Shown here one piece after another: positions 8,497 to 17,429 of a DNA stretch of 64,000 nt. How positions within the stretch are numbered: position 1 is the first letter of the stretch; each line of letters starts with the position of its first letter. The DNA lies in the NCBI GenBank assembly GCA_022703585.1, contig JAKLDJ010000004.1:194761-258760 (forward strand), written 5' to 3'. Both the position numbers and the translations under genes were made by a program. The notes beneath the pieces were generated by a model. It was not told where the DNA came from. It did no database searches and saw only the letters and a list, made by a program, of their open reading frames with translations. The stretch is from Candidatus Omnitrophota bacterium (GTDB taxonomy: Bacteria; Omnitrophota; Gorgyraeia; Zapsychrales; JAKLDJ01).

Positions 8497-9745
8497 TTTT
8501 ATTTGATTGAAATTCTTGATACTCTGCGGCCGCAATGTTCTTAAGCGCAGCAATTATAGCAATCAAAACATACTGATTCCAATTATACGCCTGAGAGAGA
8601 AAAAATGAGGATACCATAAATGAGGCCAAAGAACCAGCCAGAGCATCCGAGTACACTGCGACTTTACGGTCTTTTATTCTGTCAGCAATCGAGAACGTCT
8701 TCCGTATATTAGCGAAGGCACTCAATAAGAACATAATATAGAGCCATAAGCCTAAAACGCCTAGCTCTACCCCTATTTCCAAATAGGTATTGTGCGCAAC
8801 CATCCAACGGCCGGTCAAACCTTGCTCTGATTTTTGCTCACCTTCTGCCAACGCATAGTTTTTTATGCCCACACCCCAAGGCCTCGCTTTTAAAGCCTCC
8901 ATTCCCCGCTTCCATATCGCAACTCTTCCATACTGTTCGTCTACATAGCTATAATCTTGAGTATCAAAAACCGACAAAAACCGAGTTTTATGTTCTTGGG
9001 GAATAAACAAAATCAACAGGATGGAAACTGATGTAGCAACAAGGAGAAATTTCATCTTCCGCTTCTTATAAAGCATCATAACAAAAACAAAAATCCCCAC
9101 CAATGTTCCCATGTAGCCACCGCGAGATCCGGTATAAATAATAGAAATAACAATCAATGCTGCCAAAACTACGTAAAACAACTTATTTAAAGCCTTGCGG
9201 TGGTTTAAAATAAGACAAATCACTATGGGTAAAGCCATTCCCATGACAAGGGCAACGTCATTGGGGTCATCTGATGTCATAGTCGCAACGCCAACTACGC
9301 GCTGAAAGCCATCCAAGACAGTAACGCTTCCGGCCCTATATGCCATGATTAGACGCACAGCAACAATTCCGCAAGAAATACCTATGACATTTATTAATAA
9401 ATCAATCCTTTTAATATTATTCGCAACTAAAATAATAAGGTAAAATGCGACAAAAATTTTTAAATAGGAATCTAGCCAGTACTCAAGGGACATTCCTTTC
9501 CATAATGAGAACGGCAAAAGCCCAAAACATAAAATTTGCAACAAAAAGAAATAAAGAAAGCTCTTTTCCTTCCAAATAAACCGAGCTCTTAATCGCTCAA
9601 ACAGTGAGAATATCAATGCCAGAATGATAAAAACCCTGGTCAATTTAAGTGGCTCAAGCACGGGAATAAAATCATACGGACGAACATATATAAAAGATAA
9701 GAATAAAACCAGGAACATCAAAGCCAACGATAGTTTACTTTTCAT
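8486..9745 (-). CDS. O-antigen ligase/polymerase-like membrane protein (Wzy_C fold)
   Basis: 419 residues from ATG 9745, which has a good AAGGA ribosome site 6 nt upstream; the longer frame would need a TTG start. At least ten hydrophobic segments alternate with a large extracytoplasmic loop containing GRVAIWKRGMEALKARPWGVGIKNYALAEG and WMVAHNTYLEIGVELGVLGLW. The H-N-x-Y-L-E block is the usual signature of the O-antigen ligase/Wzy superfamily. It should polymerise or ligate lipid-linked glycan at the periplasmic face. Whether it is the polymerase or an O-glycosylation ligase cannot be decided from sequence. Confidence 0.85.
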   Translation of the reverse strand: MKSKLSLALMFLVLFLSFIYVRPYDFIPVLEPLKLTRVFIILALIFSLFERLRARFIWKEKSFLYFFLLQILCFGLLPFSLWKGMSLEYWLDSYLKIFVAFYLIILVANNIKRIDLLINVIGISCGIVAVRLIMAYRAGSVTVLDGFQRVVGVATMTSDDPNDVALVMGMALPIVICLILNHRKALNKLFYVVLAALIVISIIYTGSRGGYMGTLVGIFVFVMMLYKKRKMKFLLVATSVSILLILFIPQEHKTRFLSVFDTQDYSYVDEQYGRVAIWKRGMEALKARPWGVGIKNYALAEGEQKSEQGLTGRWMVAHNTYLEIGVELGVLGLWLYIMFLLSAFANIRKTFSIADRIKDRKVAVYSDALAGSLASFMVSSFFLSQAYNWNQYVLIAIIAALKNIAAAEYQEFQSNKNDK

Positions 9746-10868
9746 GGCTATCCTTCTCGCTTTCAATCATATCCAGAAAATATTTAACGTATTTCTGTGA
9801 AGAAAATTTTGATTGGATAATTTCAAGCGAACTTTTACCAAGCCGTTTTCGCAGCTCAACGTCCGAAAGCAACTTATCCATTTTTTCCGCCAAATCACTA
9901 ATATTTTCCGATTCGAAAAGAAAACCATTTTTACCATCTTCGATTAGCCCCGGTATGCCCCCCACCCTTGCCCCAATTACAGCCTTACCACACGCCATAG
10001 TCTCAATCAGAACACGACCCATGGCTTCCGAACGAGACGGTAAAACAAAAAACGTGCAATTGTGCATAATTTTGACCGCCTCATCAAAAAAAACAGGCTT
10101 TAAAATTTCAACTCGCGGGTTACCATTAGCCATCTGCAAATAATAATCCCGCTCTTTTTCCCTGCCATGACAATGACCAATAATCTTTAGTCTAATATCC
10201 GGAAATTTATCCGCAATCTTTATAAATGCTCGAATCAAAATGTCAACGCCCTTCCGGTGAAAGGGATGCCCCATAAAAAGAATATATCGTTCGTCTCGCG
10301 CACAATCAGGATTAAAAATATGCGTCGGAACAAAAACATGGAATACCCTGATTGTTTTATTCTTTAATAAATAACGCCACTCATCAACCTGCTCATTGTT
10401 TAGAAATTTGATGATGTCAGCATTCTTCAGGGAGAACCAAATAAGAAAGTTAAAAACTGATTTCTTGAAAAATTGTCTTTTTCCCCCAAGAAACGCATCC
10501 TTTTTAAAGTGACCATTGACTTCAACGATAAGTTTAGCCCCTGTCAGCCACTTAAGAATCGTTGCCGAAAAGCCAAACATAAGAGGATCCCAGCTATGTA
10601 TATATTCAAAACTTTTTTTTCGATTAAATCTTATCCCTAAAAGAATAATTCTTACCGTATAGACAACAAAGCGAAGAAATTTATGGTTGATAACCGGAAG
10701 AGAGTAACACTGAAAATTGCCAAATGCCAGCCCGCGATATTGTTTATCCGAAGGCACGACCACCTGACCGGTGAACTTTTCCGAAAGGATTTCGAACATA
10801 TCCTTAAAGTTCGGCAAGGTAGGATCGTAATTTAACGGCTGAATGAAGAAAATATTGATTTTGTTCAT
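9735..10868 (-). CDS. Glycosyltransferase family 4
   Basis: 377-residue GT-B protein. The N-terminal acceptor domain is divergent (INIFFIQPLNYDPTLPNFKDMFEILSEKF), while the donor domain is clear: YILFMGHPFHRKGVDILIRAF and FVLPSRSEAMGRVLIETMACGKAVIGARVGGIPGLIEDG. The EAMGRVLIE block is a variant of the GT4 E-x7-E motif. The upstream gap of 91 bp to the flippase gene is one of the longer ones in this part of the locus. I see no hairpin or clear promoter in it. Sugar and acceptor are unknown. Confidence 0.85.
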   Translation of the reverse strand: MNKINIFFIQPLNYDPTLPNFKDMFEILSEKFTGQVVVPSDKQYRGLAFGNFQCYSLPVINHKFLRFVVYTVRIILLGIRFNRKKSFEYIHSWDPLMFGFSATILKWLTGAKLIVEVNGHFKKDAFLGGKRQFFKKSVFNFLIWFSLKNADIIKFLNNEQVDEWRYLLKNKTIRVFHVFVPTHIFNPDCARDERYILFMGHPFHRKGVDILIRAFIKIADKFPDIRLKIIGHCHGREKERDYYLQMANGNPRVEILKPVFFDEAVKIMHNCTFFVLPSRSEAMGRVLIETMACGKAVIGARVGGIPGLIEDGKNGFLFESENISDLAEKMDKLLSDVELRKRLGKSSLEIIQSKFSSQKYVKYFLDMIESEKDSHEK

Positions 10869-10959
10869 TTCTCACTCCGACTATATCCAAGATTCAGATA
10901 AACGAACAATGCCCGACAAAAACCATAGTATTGCTATTGTAAAGAAATAAAATGCTATG

Positions 10960-12477
10960 CTACATTTTATCATGGGTTATCTTGACATAACTCATGAGAT
11001 AGTCTCGCTCATTGAGCTTGAATCCAAAAAGGTAAACAATGCCGGCATAGAATACGAAATGAAATGCTCCGGATATGAAAATTTTGAAATACTCTGGTGT
11101 TACAAAATTTCTAAAAAGCAAGAAAACGGGAACTAGCCCAAGCACCGCCACCGCAATGCACCGCATTAATATGTTAATGTAATAATACTTCTTACTAATT
11201 TTTAAAACCTTGCATACATAAACCGGTTGGATAAGAAGCCGCGTGACGAGCATGGGAATAGCGGTTCCCATCGCAACGCCGACTATACCATATTTCTGGA
11301 CAAAAATAATGCTTAACAGTAGATTGAAGATCCCTTCCAATACTGAGGCAACAGCCATAAATTTATGCTTTGAGATAGCGAGAAGAAGTGAGCCCGAGGG
11401 TAATTGCATTAAAGCAAATAACGAAGCCGGAACCAAAACAACAAGTACAGAATACGCATCAACATAATTAATACCCATCCAGCGGATAATGAATGGTTTT
11501 CCATAAAATAAAATCATGACGCCAATAAACACAGCAATGTACATTGATATTTTTGTCGTTAGAAAAAATTTCCTTCGGATTTCCTGGATATCTCCTCTTC
11601 CTTCATCTTGGCTAAAAACCGGACCGATTAAACCTATCGAGTTAAAAATAAATTGGGAGTAATACGCGATAAGAGTTGCGGCTATTGAATAATGAGTAAC
11701 AGCAGTAAGACCGACAAAAATAGTTATGACAAACGAATCGACTCGGAATAATAATATTTCAGCAAGCTTAGAGATAAAAACATAAAAGCTGTACGAAAAT
11801 AGCTGACGAACACGATTAATCTTAAAATATCTGCGATCGATTCTTAATCGTTTTTCTACGCGAAAAGCAAAGAATACATGTAAAAAATCAACAAACATCG
11901 TAACGCTAAAAACAATTATACCGAGTGCAATAATCCTATATCCAAGACTGAAAAAAATGACAATCAGCAAATTCCGTAGTAAAAGTTCAGTTAGATTCAG
12001 GGAACCGCTAATTGTATATCGAAGATGGGCCCCCAGAACACCTCCAAACGCACGCGCAGGAAAACCAACAGCTAAGCTAACCCCGGTTAAGAATATTAGA
12101 ATCCTGATCGTGTGCAGATCGGAAGCCGATCTTACAAATAACCCGCTAACAGCGATAATAATAACTGTAACTAAAAGCGTAACCATTCCGACAGTAAGAT
12201 AAATAATAAACGCAGTATTGGCAATTTCATTAAGCTCATCAGGATCGTCCTTCCCAATAGCTCCTGCGATATAGCGGCTAACGGCTTGGGAAACACCAAA
12301 ATCAAGATACCCCATATAGCCCATAAAAACGCCGACAAGAATCCAAAGACCATACATTCTATCGCCTAAAGCATGAAGAATAAACGGCATCATAAAAAAG
12401 GCAATGACAATACTTAAAATCGTATTCGCGGCCTTGAATAAGAAGCCACTGATAATTCTTTTTCCTCTGCGAACCAT
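10960..12477 (-). CDS. Wzx-like polysaccharide flippase (MOP superfamily)
   Basis: 505-residue integral membrane protein with about 14 hydrophobic segments. It begins ISGFLFKAANTILSIVIAFFMMPFILHALGDRMYGLWILVG, the pattern of the first two helices of the MATE/MOP polysaccharide transporters, and has paired halves with GIVGVAMGTAIPMLVTRL near the C-terminal third. It should flip undecaprenyl-linked repeat units from cytoplasm to periplasm for the polymerase encoded about 1.2 kb downstream. Its ATG directly abuts the stop codon of the upstream glycosyltransferase gene, so translation is coupled. Confidence 0.9.
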   Translation of the reverse strand: MVRRGKRIISGFLFKAANTILSIVIAFFMMPFILHALGDRMYGLWILVGVFMGYMGYLDFGVSQAVSRYIAGAIGKDDPDELNEIANTAFIIYLTVGMVTLLVTVIIIAVSGLFVRSASDLHTIRILIFLTGVSLAVGFPARAFGGVLGAHLRYTISGSLNLTELLLRNLLIVIFFSLGYRIIALGIIVFSVTMFVDFLHVFFAFRVEKRLRIDRRYFKINRVRQLFSYSFYVFISKLAEILLFRVDSFVITIFVGLTAVTHYSIAATLIAYYSQFIFNSIGLIGPVFSQDEGRGDIQEIRRKFFLTTKISMYIAVFIGVMILFYGKPFIIRWMGINYVDAYSVLVVLVPASLFALMQLPSGSLLLAISKHKFMAVASVLEGIFNLLLSIIFVQKYGIVGVAMGTAIPMLVTRLLIQPVYVCKVLKISKKYYYINILMRCIAVAVLGLVPVFLLFRNFVTPEYFKIFISGAFHFVFYAGIVYLFGFKLNERDYLMSYVKITHDKM

Positions 12478-13494
12478 TTATTTACCTGTCTTATAATTTA
12501 CAAAACAAGAAAGTAATTTCTTTAGTTTACTTATATACTCATTAAAATGGTACCTTGACCAAACTTCACGATGCGCTTTCTCACCGACTTCTTTTCTTAG
12601 CGTTGGGTTAACAATCAACTCTTCTATACATCCGCCTAATTCTTCCGGAGAATACACAAAGAAACCCGTCTCACCATCGACAACTACTGTTTTATCCGCT
12701 TCTGTCGGCCGGCAAACTACCGGCAATCCGGCGGCCATATAGCTGATAACTTTGTTAGAATCTTTATGATACTGATCGTTACTATCAATCCACCAGCGAA
12801 AAGCAATGTCACCTTCGAGTAAATCCTGCTCCCAGGTGTCAAGCGACCACTTCTTATAAATGAAGGCATCGTCACTTTGACCTTGCTCTTGGGTAAGGTA
12901 AATAACTTTGGAATTATACTTCTTGCACAGTCTTCTCAAGACGAGCTCTACGGGTTTATTTTGTTTCAAATTTAAAGGACTTCCGGTCCAAATAATATTC
13001 AATTGGGTAGTGCGTTGATTATGGATTTTAAAATTTTCTTGATTCCAATCGTTAAAAATTTGCCGAAATAGATAAACCGGTCTTATACCCGCCCCCCTAA
13101 CAACCCTTTCGATAGCCGGCGAAGCCACCAGGCAATAGTCAAGAAGCTGATAACGTTTCCTCTCTGTGGCCTCCAATTTAAAATAATAAATCTTTTTCAA
13201 GACTTTCTTAATCGGATTTCGCTCGTAAACACTCGGATAAAGGAACATGTCATGGTAGTCCAGAATTAGTTTCTTGCCAGCGTCTTTCAACTTCTTCAGA
13301 ATTTCATAAGAAGGAAGAATTTTAATAAAAACGAGAACATCATAAGACATTAATTCTTCTAAGACAAACTTCTCCCCCAGCGTCCCGGCTTCGAAACGCT
13401 CGTCTCTGTTCAGTCCCCGCGCCACCTTTACACCCGATTGGTAGAAAGAGTTGGCGGTTGTTTTGGGGCCGAAGGCGATTTTGAGTTTAGTCAT
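12478..13494 (-). CDS. Putative glycosyltransferase (GT-B like)
   Basis: 338 residues from ATG 13494. An earlier TTG in frame at 13515 would extend the protein to the edge of the heptamer array and is less likely. Recognisable pieces are the N-terminal LKIAFGPKTTANSFYQSGVKVARGL, a central NIIWTGSPLNLKQNKP donor-side strand, and the C-terminal KVISYMAAGLPVVCRPTEADKTVVVDGETGFFV followed by SPEELGGCIEELI, equivalent to the last GT4 motif. The usual E-x7-E is degenerate (NKVISYMAAG), so this is a more distant family member. It ends exactly where the flippase gene starts. Confidence 0.75.
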   Translation of the reverse strand: MTKLKIAFGPKTTANSFYQSGVKVARGLNRDERFEAGTLGEKFVLEELMSYDVLVFIKILPSYEILKKLKDAGKKLILDYHDMFLYPSVYERNPIKKVLKKIYYFKLEATERKRYQLLDYCLVASPAIERVVRGAGIRPVYLFRQIFNDWNQENFKIHNQRTTQLNIIWTGSPLNLKQNKPVELVLRRLCKKYNSKVIYLTQEQGQSDDAFIYKKWSLDTWEQDLLEGDIAFRWWIDSNDQYHKDSNKVISYMAAGLPVVCRPTEADKTVVVDGETGFFVYSPEELGGCIEELIVNPTLRKEVGEKAHREVWSRYHFNEYISKLKKLLSCFVNYKTGK

Positions 13495-13519
13495 AAAAGT
13501 TATTTGGTTATGCAAGTCT

Positions 13520-13582
13520 GGTTACAAGTCACAAGACAGAAGTCACATGTGACGTGTGACCTGCAACGTGTGACTTGTGACC
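13520..13582. repeat. Inverted heptamer array in an intergenic spacer
   Basis: Nine 7-bp units fill the spacer between two glycosyltransferase genes. The left units are AGTCACA-like (13520-13547) and the right units are TGTGACN-like (13548-13582), their reverse complement. The central AGTCACA/TGTGACG junction makes a near-perfect palindrome, so the RNA or a single DNA strand could fold into a hairpin about 30 bp long. There is no trailing U-tract, so it is not a classical terminator. Confidence 0.85.
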
Positions 13583-14710
13583 CTATATAAATTTTTCAAT
13601 AACATCTTTAATCCTCCCCGCCACCACCTTGGGATGAAACCGTTCCCGGACAAATTGTTTTGCGGCTTTACCCATCCTGATACTCATCTCTCTATCTTTT
13701 AATAGCACGATGATTTTCTCGGCAAATTGGGCAGCGTTCCCTTTTTCTGCAAGAAATCCGGTTTGGCCGTCAATAATCATTCCCGGGATTCCGCAAATGT
13801 TACTGGCTACTGACGGAATCTCAAAATTTGCCGCCTCTAGAATAACACTGGGGAATGCATCGTATTTTGCCGGTAAAACGAGCAAACTGGCTTGCTTGTA
13901 CGCCTCAATAACCTCTAATCGCGATAACGGCCCCATCAACTTTAACCAGGGATAATTCAGTTTTTGAATGGATTCCGGTACATTCCCTATGATTCTTAAA
14001 ACAACATCCGACACCTGCGTGACAACCTGCGCAAAGATATCGATTAATTCGTAACCGCCTTTTAGCTCAAATGAGGTAGTAACAAACAAAACTTGCTTTC
14101 CCCTGAAAGACCAATCAACAGCATATTCATCCGGTATTTTTAAGGCAGAACCAACGACATGCGTTTTAGCCAGATCAATGCCGTACTCCGTTACCAGCGT
14201 ATTAGCTGCCCATTGACTATAAAACATTGACCCCGTTAAATGTTGAAAACAGTTTTTTTCCAGCGCATACCACTCGTCCCGGTAGCGGTCAAAATCAGAC
14301 GGCATCCAGGGTTTCCACATCAGGTCAGGATTGCGCACAGTTGAATCGCTGTAGGAAAAATACGGCACGCCTCGCAGATTATCCACCGGCCCAAACAAAG
14401 AACCTATCTGCAAAATGGCATCATACACCCCGCCAACACGACGAAGCTGTTCATTATAATGCCGTGTCACAGCCCGAAACATGCGCGGATACTTAAACAT
14501 CACCTCGTCAAGATGAGATTTTCTCTTTCTCCATTTCGAGATATCAAAATGAAGGCTTTTAACTAAATTCGTAAATTCTGAGAATGAGAAATCCGGCGCC
14601 GGAACAAACTCAAGGTCAAATAATTTGGATAGTTCGCCGTAGAGCGCAGATTTACTCGCGCCACCTCTTTTGTTATGCCACAAATCTAGAATAAGCAACT
14701 GTTTCGTCAT
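13583..14710 (-). CDS. Glycosyltransferase family 4
   Basis: 375-residue GT-B protein. The donor domain has KQVLFVTTSFELKGGYELIDIFAQV, LVLPAKYDAFPSVILEAANFEIPSVASNICGIPGMIIDGQTGFL, a clear GT4 E-x7-E region. The acceptor domain includes a WAANTLVTEYGIDLAKTHVVGSALKIP connector. Its ATG overlaps the stop of the upstream membrane glycosyltransferase in an ATGA, indicating one transcript. It is followed directly by the heptamer array at 13520-13582, which abuts its stop codon. Confidence 0.87.
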   Translation of the reverse strand: MTKQLLILDLWHNKRGGASKSALYGELSKLFDLEFVPAPDFSFSEFTNLVKSLHFDISKWRKRKSHLDEVMFKYPRMFRAVTRHYNEQLRRVGGVYDAILQIGSLFGPVDNLRGVPYFSYSDSTVRNPDLMWKPWMPSDFDRYRDEWYALEKNCFQHLTGSMFYSQWAANTLVTEYGIDLAKTHVVGSALKIPDEYAVDWSFRGKQVLFVTTSFELKGGYELIDIFAQVVTQVSDVVLRIIGNVPESIQKLNYPWLKLMGPLSRLEVIEAYKQASLLVLPAKYDAFPSVILEAANFEIPSVASNICGIPGMIIDGQTGFLAEKGNAAQFAEKIIVLLKDREMSIRMGKAAKQFVRERFHPKVVAGRIKDVIEKFI

Positions 14711-16266
14711 CGTGCAATTTGGTAAATTTCACCATCAACAAAATCCAAGACCTTCTTCAAGCACATACTTGACATTAATTCATCCGCCGAAGGCAAATTC
14801 CATCGCCAAGTGATATTTTTAAAGTAGACAACCAAACCGTTTTCAGATTCTAACCGTTGCTTCATAATCTCTATTTCTGATACATAATTTTCATTATTTT
14901 TTTCTGATGCCCTGCCCACTTTAGTAGGCAGCATGGGACCTATACGGCCGGTATAAAAATAAATCAAATCGTTTCCATTGGAGTATACCGGTATTTCTTG
15001 AGGCAAATCATTTATGAATAACAAGATTTGTGATTTCCTATATTTCTCTCCCGCAAAACCATAAAATATCTGACCATGCCAAACCCAATCAATCATGTGG
15101 ATCAGTTGGGTTGCAGCAACAAGGGCGATTAAAATGCCAATGGCTAACTTTTCAATTCGTCCGTTTGATAAATATCGCATTGAATAATAAAAAAGACAGA
15201 CGAGAAGTATTAAAAAAGGAATAACGGTGGGCACCATTAAGCGATAATCGAATTGGACCTCGGCATCACCAAGCGACATAACGACATACAAAAAAAACAG
15301 GTAGGCGCAAATAAAAATCCCCAGGACATGAAAAGAACGTGGTAATAGGAAATCCTTAAGTCTTGCGCGAGATACGCTACGCAGTAAGTAGGAATAAAGC
15401 GCTACTAAAACAGCAATTAAAAAGACTGCAAATGTACCTTTGATCAATTTATCCGTATGAAGAGGCAAAAACCAATCAGCGACTGTTACAAAAAGATGTT
15501 TGATCTTGCCGATAGTCACAAGATGAACGGCCATCGGACGATTGACTGCGTTATCAGCTTCAAGCAAGTTGCGTACTAACCACGCAGCCATAGGCAAACT
15601 GCTCAAAAAACCATAAATTATTGAATATTTCAGTCTGTCTTTAATGCTTCGCTGTGATAAACAAAATATAACAATCATCCCGGCGAAGACAACCGTTCCT
15701 CCAGCATATCTTGTCAAGAAAGCAAGCCCAGCTAGACATAAAGATATAAGAAAATGCCCTCTTCTATTCCCGTCAATAAATCTAGCTAGGAAGAGAAGGC
15801 TTGCAAGCATAAGAAGAATAAAAAATGGTTCTGTGAGTATGCCGGTATGAATGACCATTAAATTTACGGAGCAAAGCACAAAGAATGAGCAGAGAATCGC
15901 CGTCAAGAAAGAACGCGTAAGATAATAGCAAAACAAACCGGCCAAGAAAATATTCGCTCCGAAAATAGCAATATTGAGAAATCTACCACCCTCAATGATG
16001 TTTATTTTTAGAAGACTGAAAATTGAAAGAATACAGGGGAAAAACGGAGCAAATTGGGTCATTGGAGCCTCAACTCCCTTGGTCGAGACGATCGTCAGTC
16101 CTTTTCCGGCAGCTAGGTTCTTAGCAGCAGAAATATAATTAACGGAATCGGGGGAAACTCCTACTCCGGACTCGGTTTTAAAAAACAACAGAATCATTCC
16201 GGCAAGTGCTATGCCGATAAGGCAAAGTAGGAATTTTTGGCTATTTTCGTGTTTGAGTACTTGCAT
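14707..16266 (-). CDS. GT39/ArnT-like membrane glycosyltransferase
   Basis: 519 residues from ATG 16266, which has an AAGGA ribosome site 8 nt upstream. About ten hydrophobic helices follow an N-terminal loop with GVGVSPDSVNYISAAKNLAAGKG. The Pro-Asp-Ser position matches the acidic first-loop motif of polyprenyl-phosphate-sugar-dependent transferases such as ArnT and the PMT families. A short soluble C-terminal domain follows the last helix. It should transfer a sugar from a polyprenyl-phosphate donor on the periplasmic side. It overlaps the upstream GT2 gene by 26 bp and the downstream GT4 by 4 bp. Confidence 0.8.
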   Translation of the reverse strand: MQVLKHENSQKFLLCLIGIALAGMILLFFKTESGVGVSPDSVNYISAAKNLAAGKGLTIVSTKGVEAPMTQFAPFFPCILSIFSLLKINIIEGGRFLNIAIFGANIFLAGLFCYYLTRSFLTAILCSFFVLCSVNLMVIHTGILTEPFFILLMLASLLFLARFIDGNRRGHFLISLCLAGLAFLTRYAGGTVVFAGMIVIFCLSQRSIKDRLKYSIIYGFLSSLPMAAWLVRNLLEADNAVNRPMAVHLVTIGKIKHLFVTVADWFLPLHTDKLIKGTFAVFLIAVLVALYSYLLRSVSRARLKDFLLPRSFHVLGIFICAYLFFLYVVMSLGDAEVQFDYRLMVPTVIPFLILLVCLFYYSMRYLSNGRIEKLAIGILIALVAATQLIHMIDWVWHGQIFYGFAGEKYRKSQILLFINDLPQEIPVYSNGNDLIYFYTGRIGPMLPTKVGRASEKNNENYVSEIEIMKQRLESENGLVVYFKNITWRWNLPSADELMSSMCLKKVLDFVDGEIYQIAR

Positions 16267-17215
16267 CCGCACATCCTTTAAACTGGTTATCTTTAACAAA
16301 AAACATTCCCAAAGCAAATCGCCATATTTCTATGTTTGCAGGTTTAAGTGCAAGGGCACGCAGTAAAAAAAGGAATGAATTTCTTTGGTCCCCTCCCTCA
16401 CGCAACCGCACCGCCCAATGGAAGTAATTCGATGCCTTTTCGCTGCGTTGCGTAAACATTCCAGCTGTGCGTCCATTGCGATTGAAAGAAAACTCCTCCA
16501 TCAGTCGGATATCTTTATCCTTTGCAAAGCCTCTTAAGGCTTCCGCGGCACGGGCCTGCTGCGCCCGCTGCGTCACCGACAAGGATTCCAAATGAAACCG
16601 TTGCTTGCACAGCGGCTCATTCAATGCGGCGAAATCATAAAGGTTCAGCCCTCTAAGATACAACTCGTAATCGTCGACCAGCGCGATATCGTCCCGGTAA
16701 TACCCAAACGATTCCAGCGCGCTTTTTCGAAACATAAAAGAGCTGTGAATAAACGGGTTTTCTTTCAGTAAACGGGCTTTGATATCTTGGTTATCAGTCG
16801 GGACATCGCTACGCTCAAAAACTTTCCCTCCGGGCCCCACCTTCCACCCTGCGGTCCAGAGAAACGCAACATTAGAATGGCTATCAAGAAAACGAACTTG
16901 TTTTCCCAGCTTTTCCGGCATAAAGATATCATCCGAATCCAGAATCGCGACGTATTCCCCTCGCGCATACCCTATGCCAGCGTTCTTTGCTCCCGCCGCG
17001 CCCTGATTTTCCTGAAAATAATAGCGGATTTTATCCGGATATCGGTCTTGATATTCTTTAACGATTTTTGCGATTCGGTCCTTTGAGCCGTCGTCAACCA
17101 CAACCAACTCCCAATCAGAGCATGTCTGCGCAATAACGCTATCAATGGCTTCGCGGATAAATCGCTCGCCGTTGTAGACGCCCATGATGACGCTGACTTT
17201 GGGAGGAGTGGTCAT
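16241..17215 (-). CDS. Glycosyltransferase family 2
   Basis: 324-residue GT-A enzyme. It shows VSVIMGVYNGERFIREAIDSVI, LVVVDDGSKDR, NQGAAGAKNAGIGYARGEYVAILDSDDIFMPEK and DDYELYLRGL, the complete family 2 motif series with the DSD metal site near residue 90 and an E-D/D-D catalytic region. The C-terminal 100 residues are a helical tail. It is separated from the epimerase gene by a 214-bp spacer filled with nonamer repeats. Confidence 0.88.
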   Translation of the reverse strand: MTTPPKVSVIMGVYNGERFIREAIDSVIAQTCSDWELVVVDDGSKDRIAKIVKEYQDRYPDKIRYYFQENQGAAGAKNAGIGYARGEYVAILDSDDIFMPEKLGKQVRFLDSHSNVAFLWTAGWKVGPGGKVFERSDVPTDNQDIKARLLKENPFIHSSFMFRKSALESFGYYRDDIALVDDYELYLRGLNLYDFAALNEPLCKQRFHLESLSVTQRAQQARAAEALRGFAKDKDIRLMEEFSFNRNGRTAGMFTQRSEKASNYFHWAVRLREGGDQRNSFLFLLRALALKPANIEIWRFALGMFFVKDNQFKGCADASTQTRK

Positions 17216-17243
17216 TTTTTTAACTCAGACATTTTCAGAGATT

Positions 17244-17420
17244 AGGTTATGCAGGTTATAAAGGTTCTGGAGGTTATTGAGGTTACCTGATTTATTGACA
17301 TATTTAATGTTAGTTAAGGTTAGTCGAGGTTACGTTTCCATAACCTTAAATAACCTTAAGTAACCTTTTTTAAAGCAACCTTTATAACTTTTATAACTTT
17401 CATAACTTCTGTAACCTTAT
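17244..17420. repeat. Nonamer array with inverted arms in an intergenic spacer
   Basis: The spacer 17216-17429 holds no gene. Its left part has five AGGTT-led nonamers (AGGTTATGC, AGGTTATAA, AGGTTCTGG, AGGTTATTG, AGGTTACCT) at 17244-17288. Its right part, about 17339-17420, has eight reverse-complement units of the TAACCTT/TAACTTT type with spacing of 9-10 bp. The middle carries AAGGTTAG and GAGGTTACG. The two arms could pair into a long imperfect hairpin. No promoter or terminator is evident. Confidence 0.8.
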
Positions 17421-17429
17421 CTATTTTCC

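Noticed and set aside
13520..13582. Intrinsic terminator
   Set aside because: A hairpin is possible, but there is no U-tract and the operon continues on the same strand with a further gene 25 bp away.
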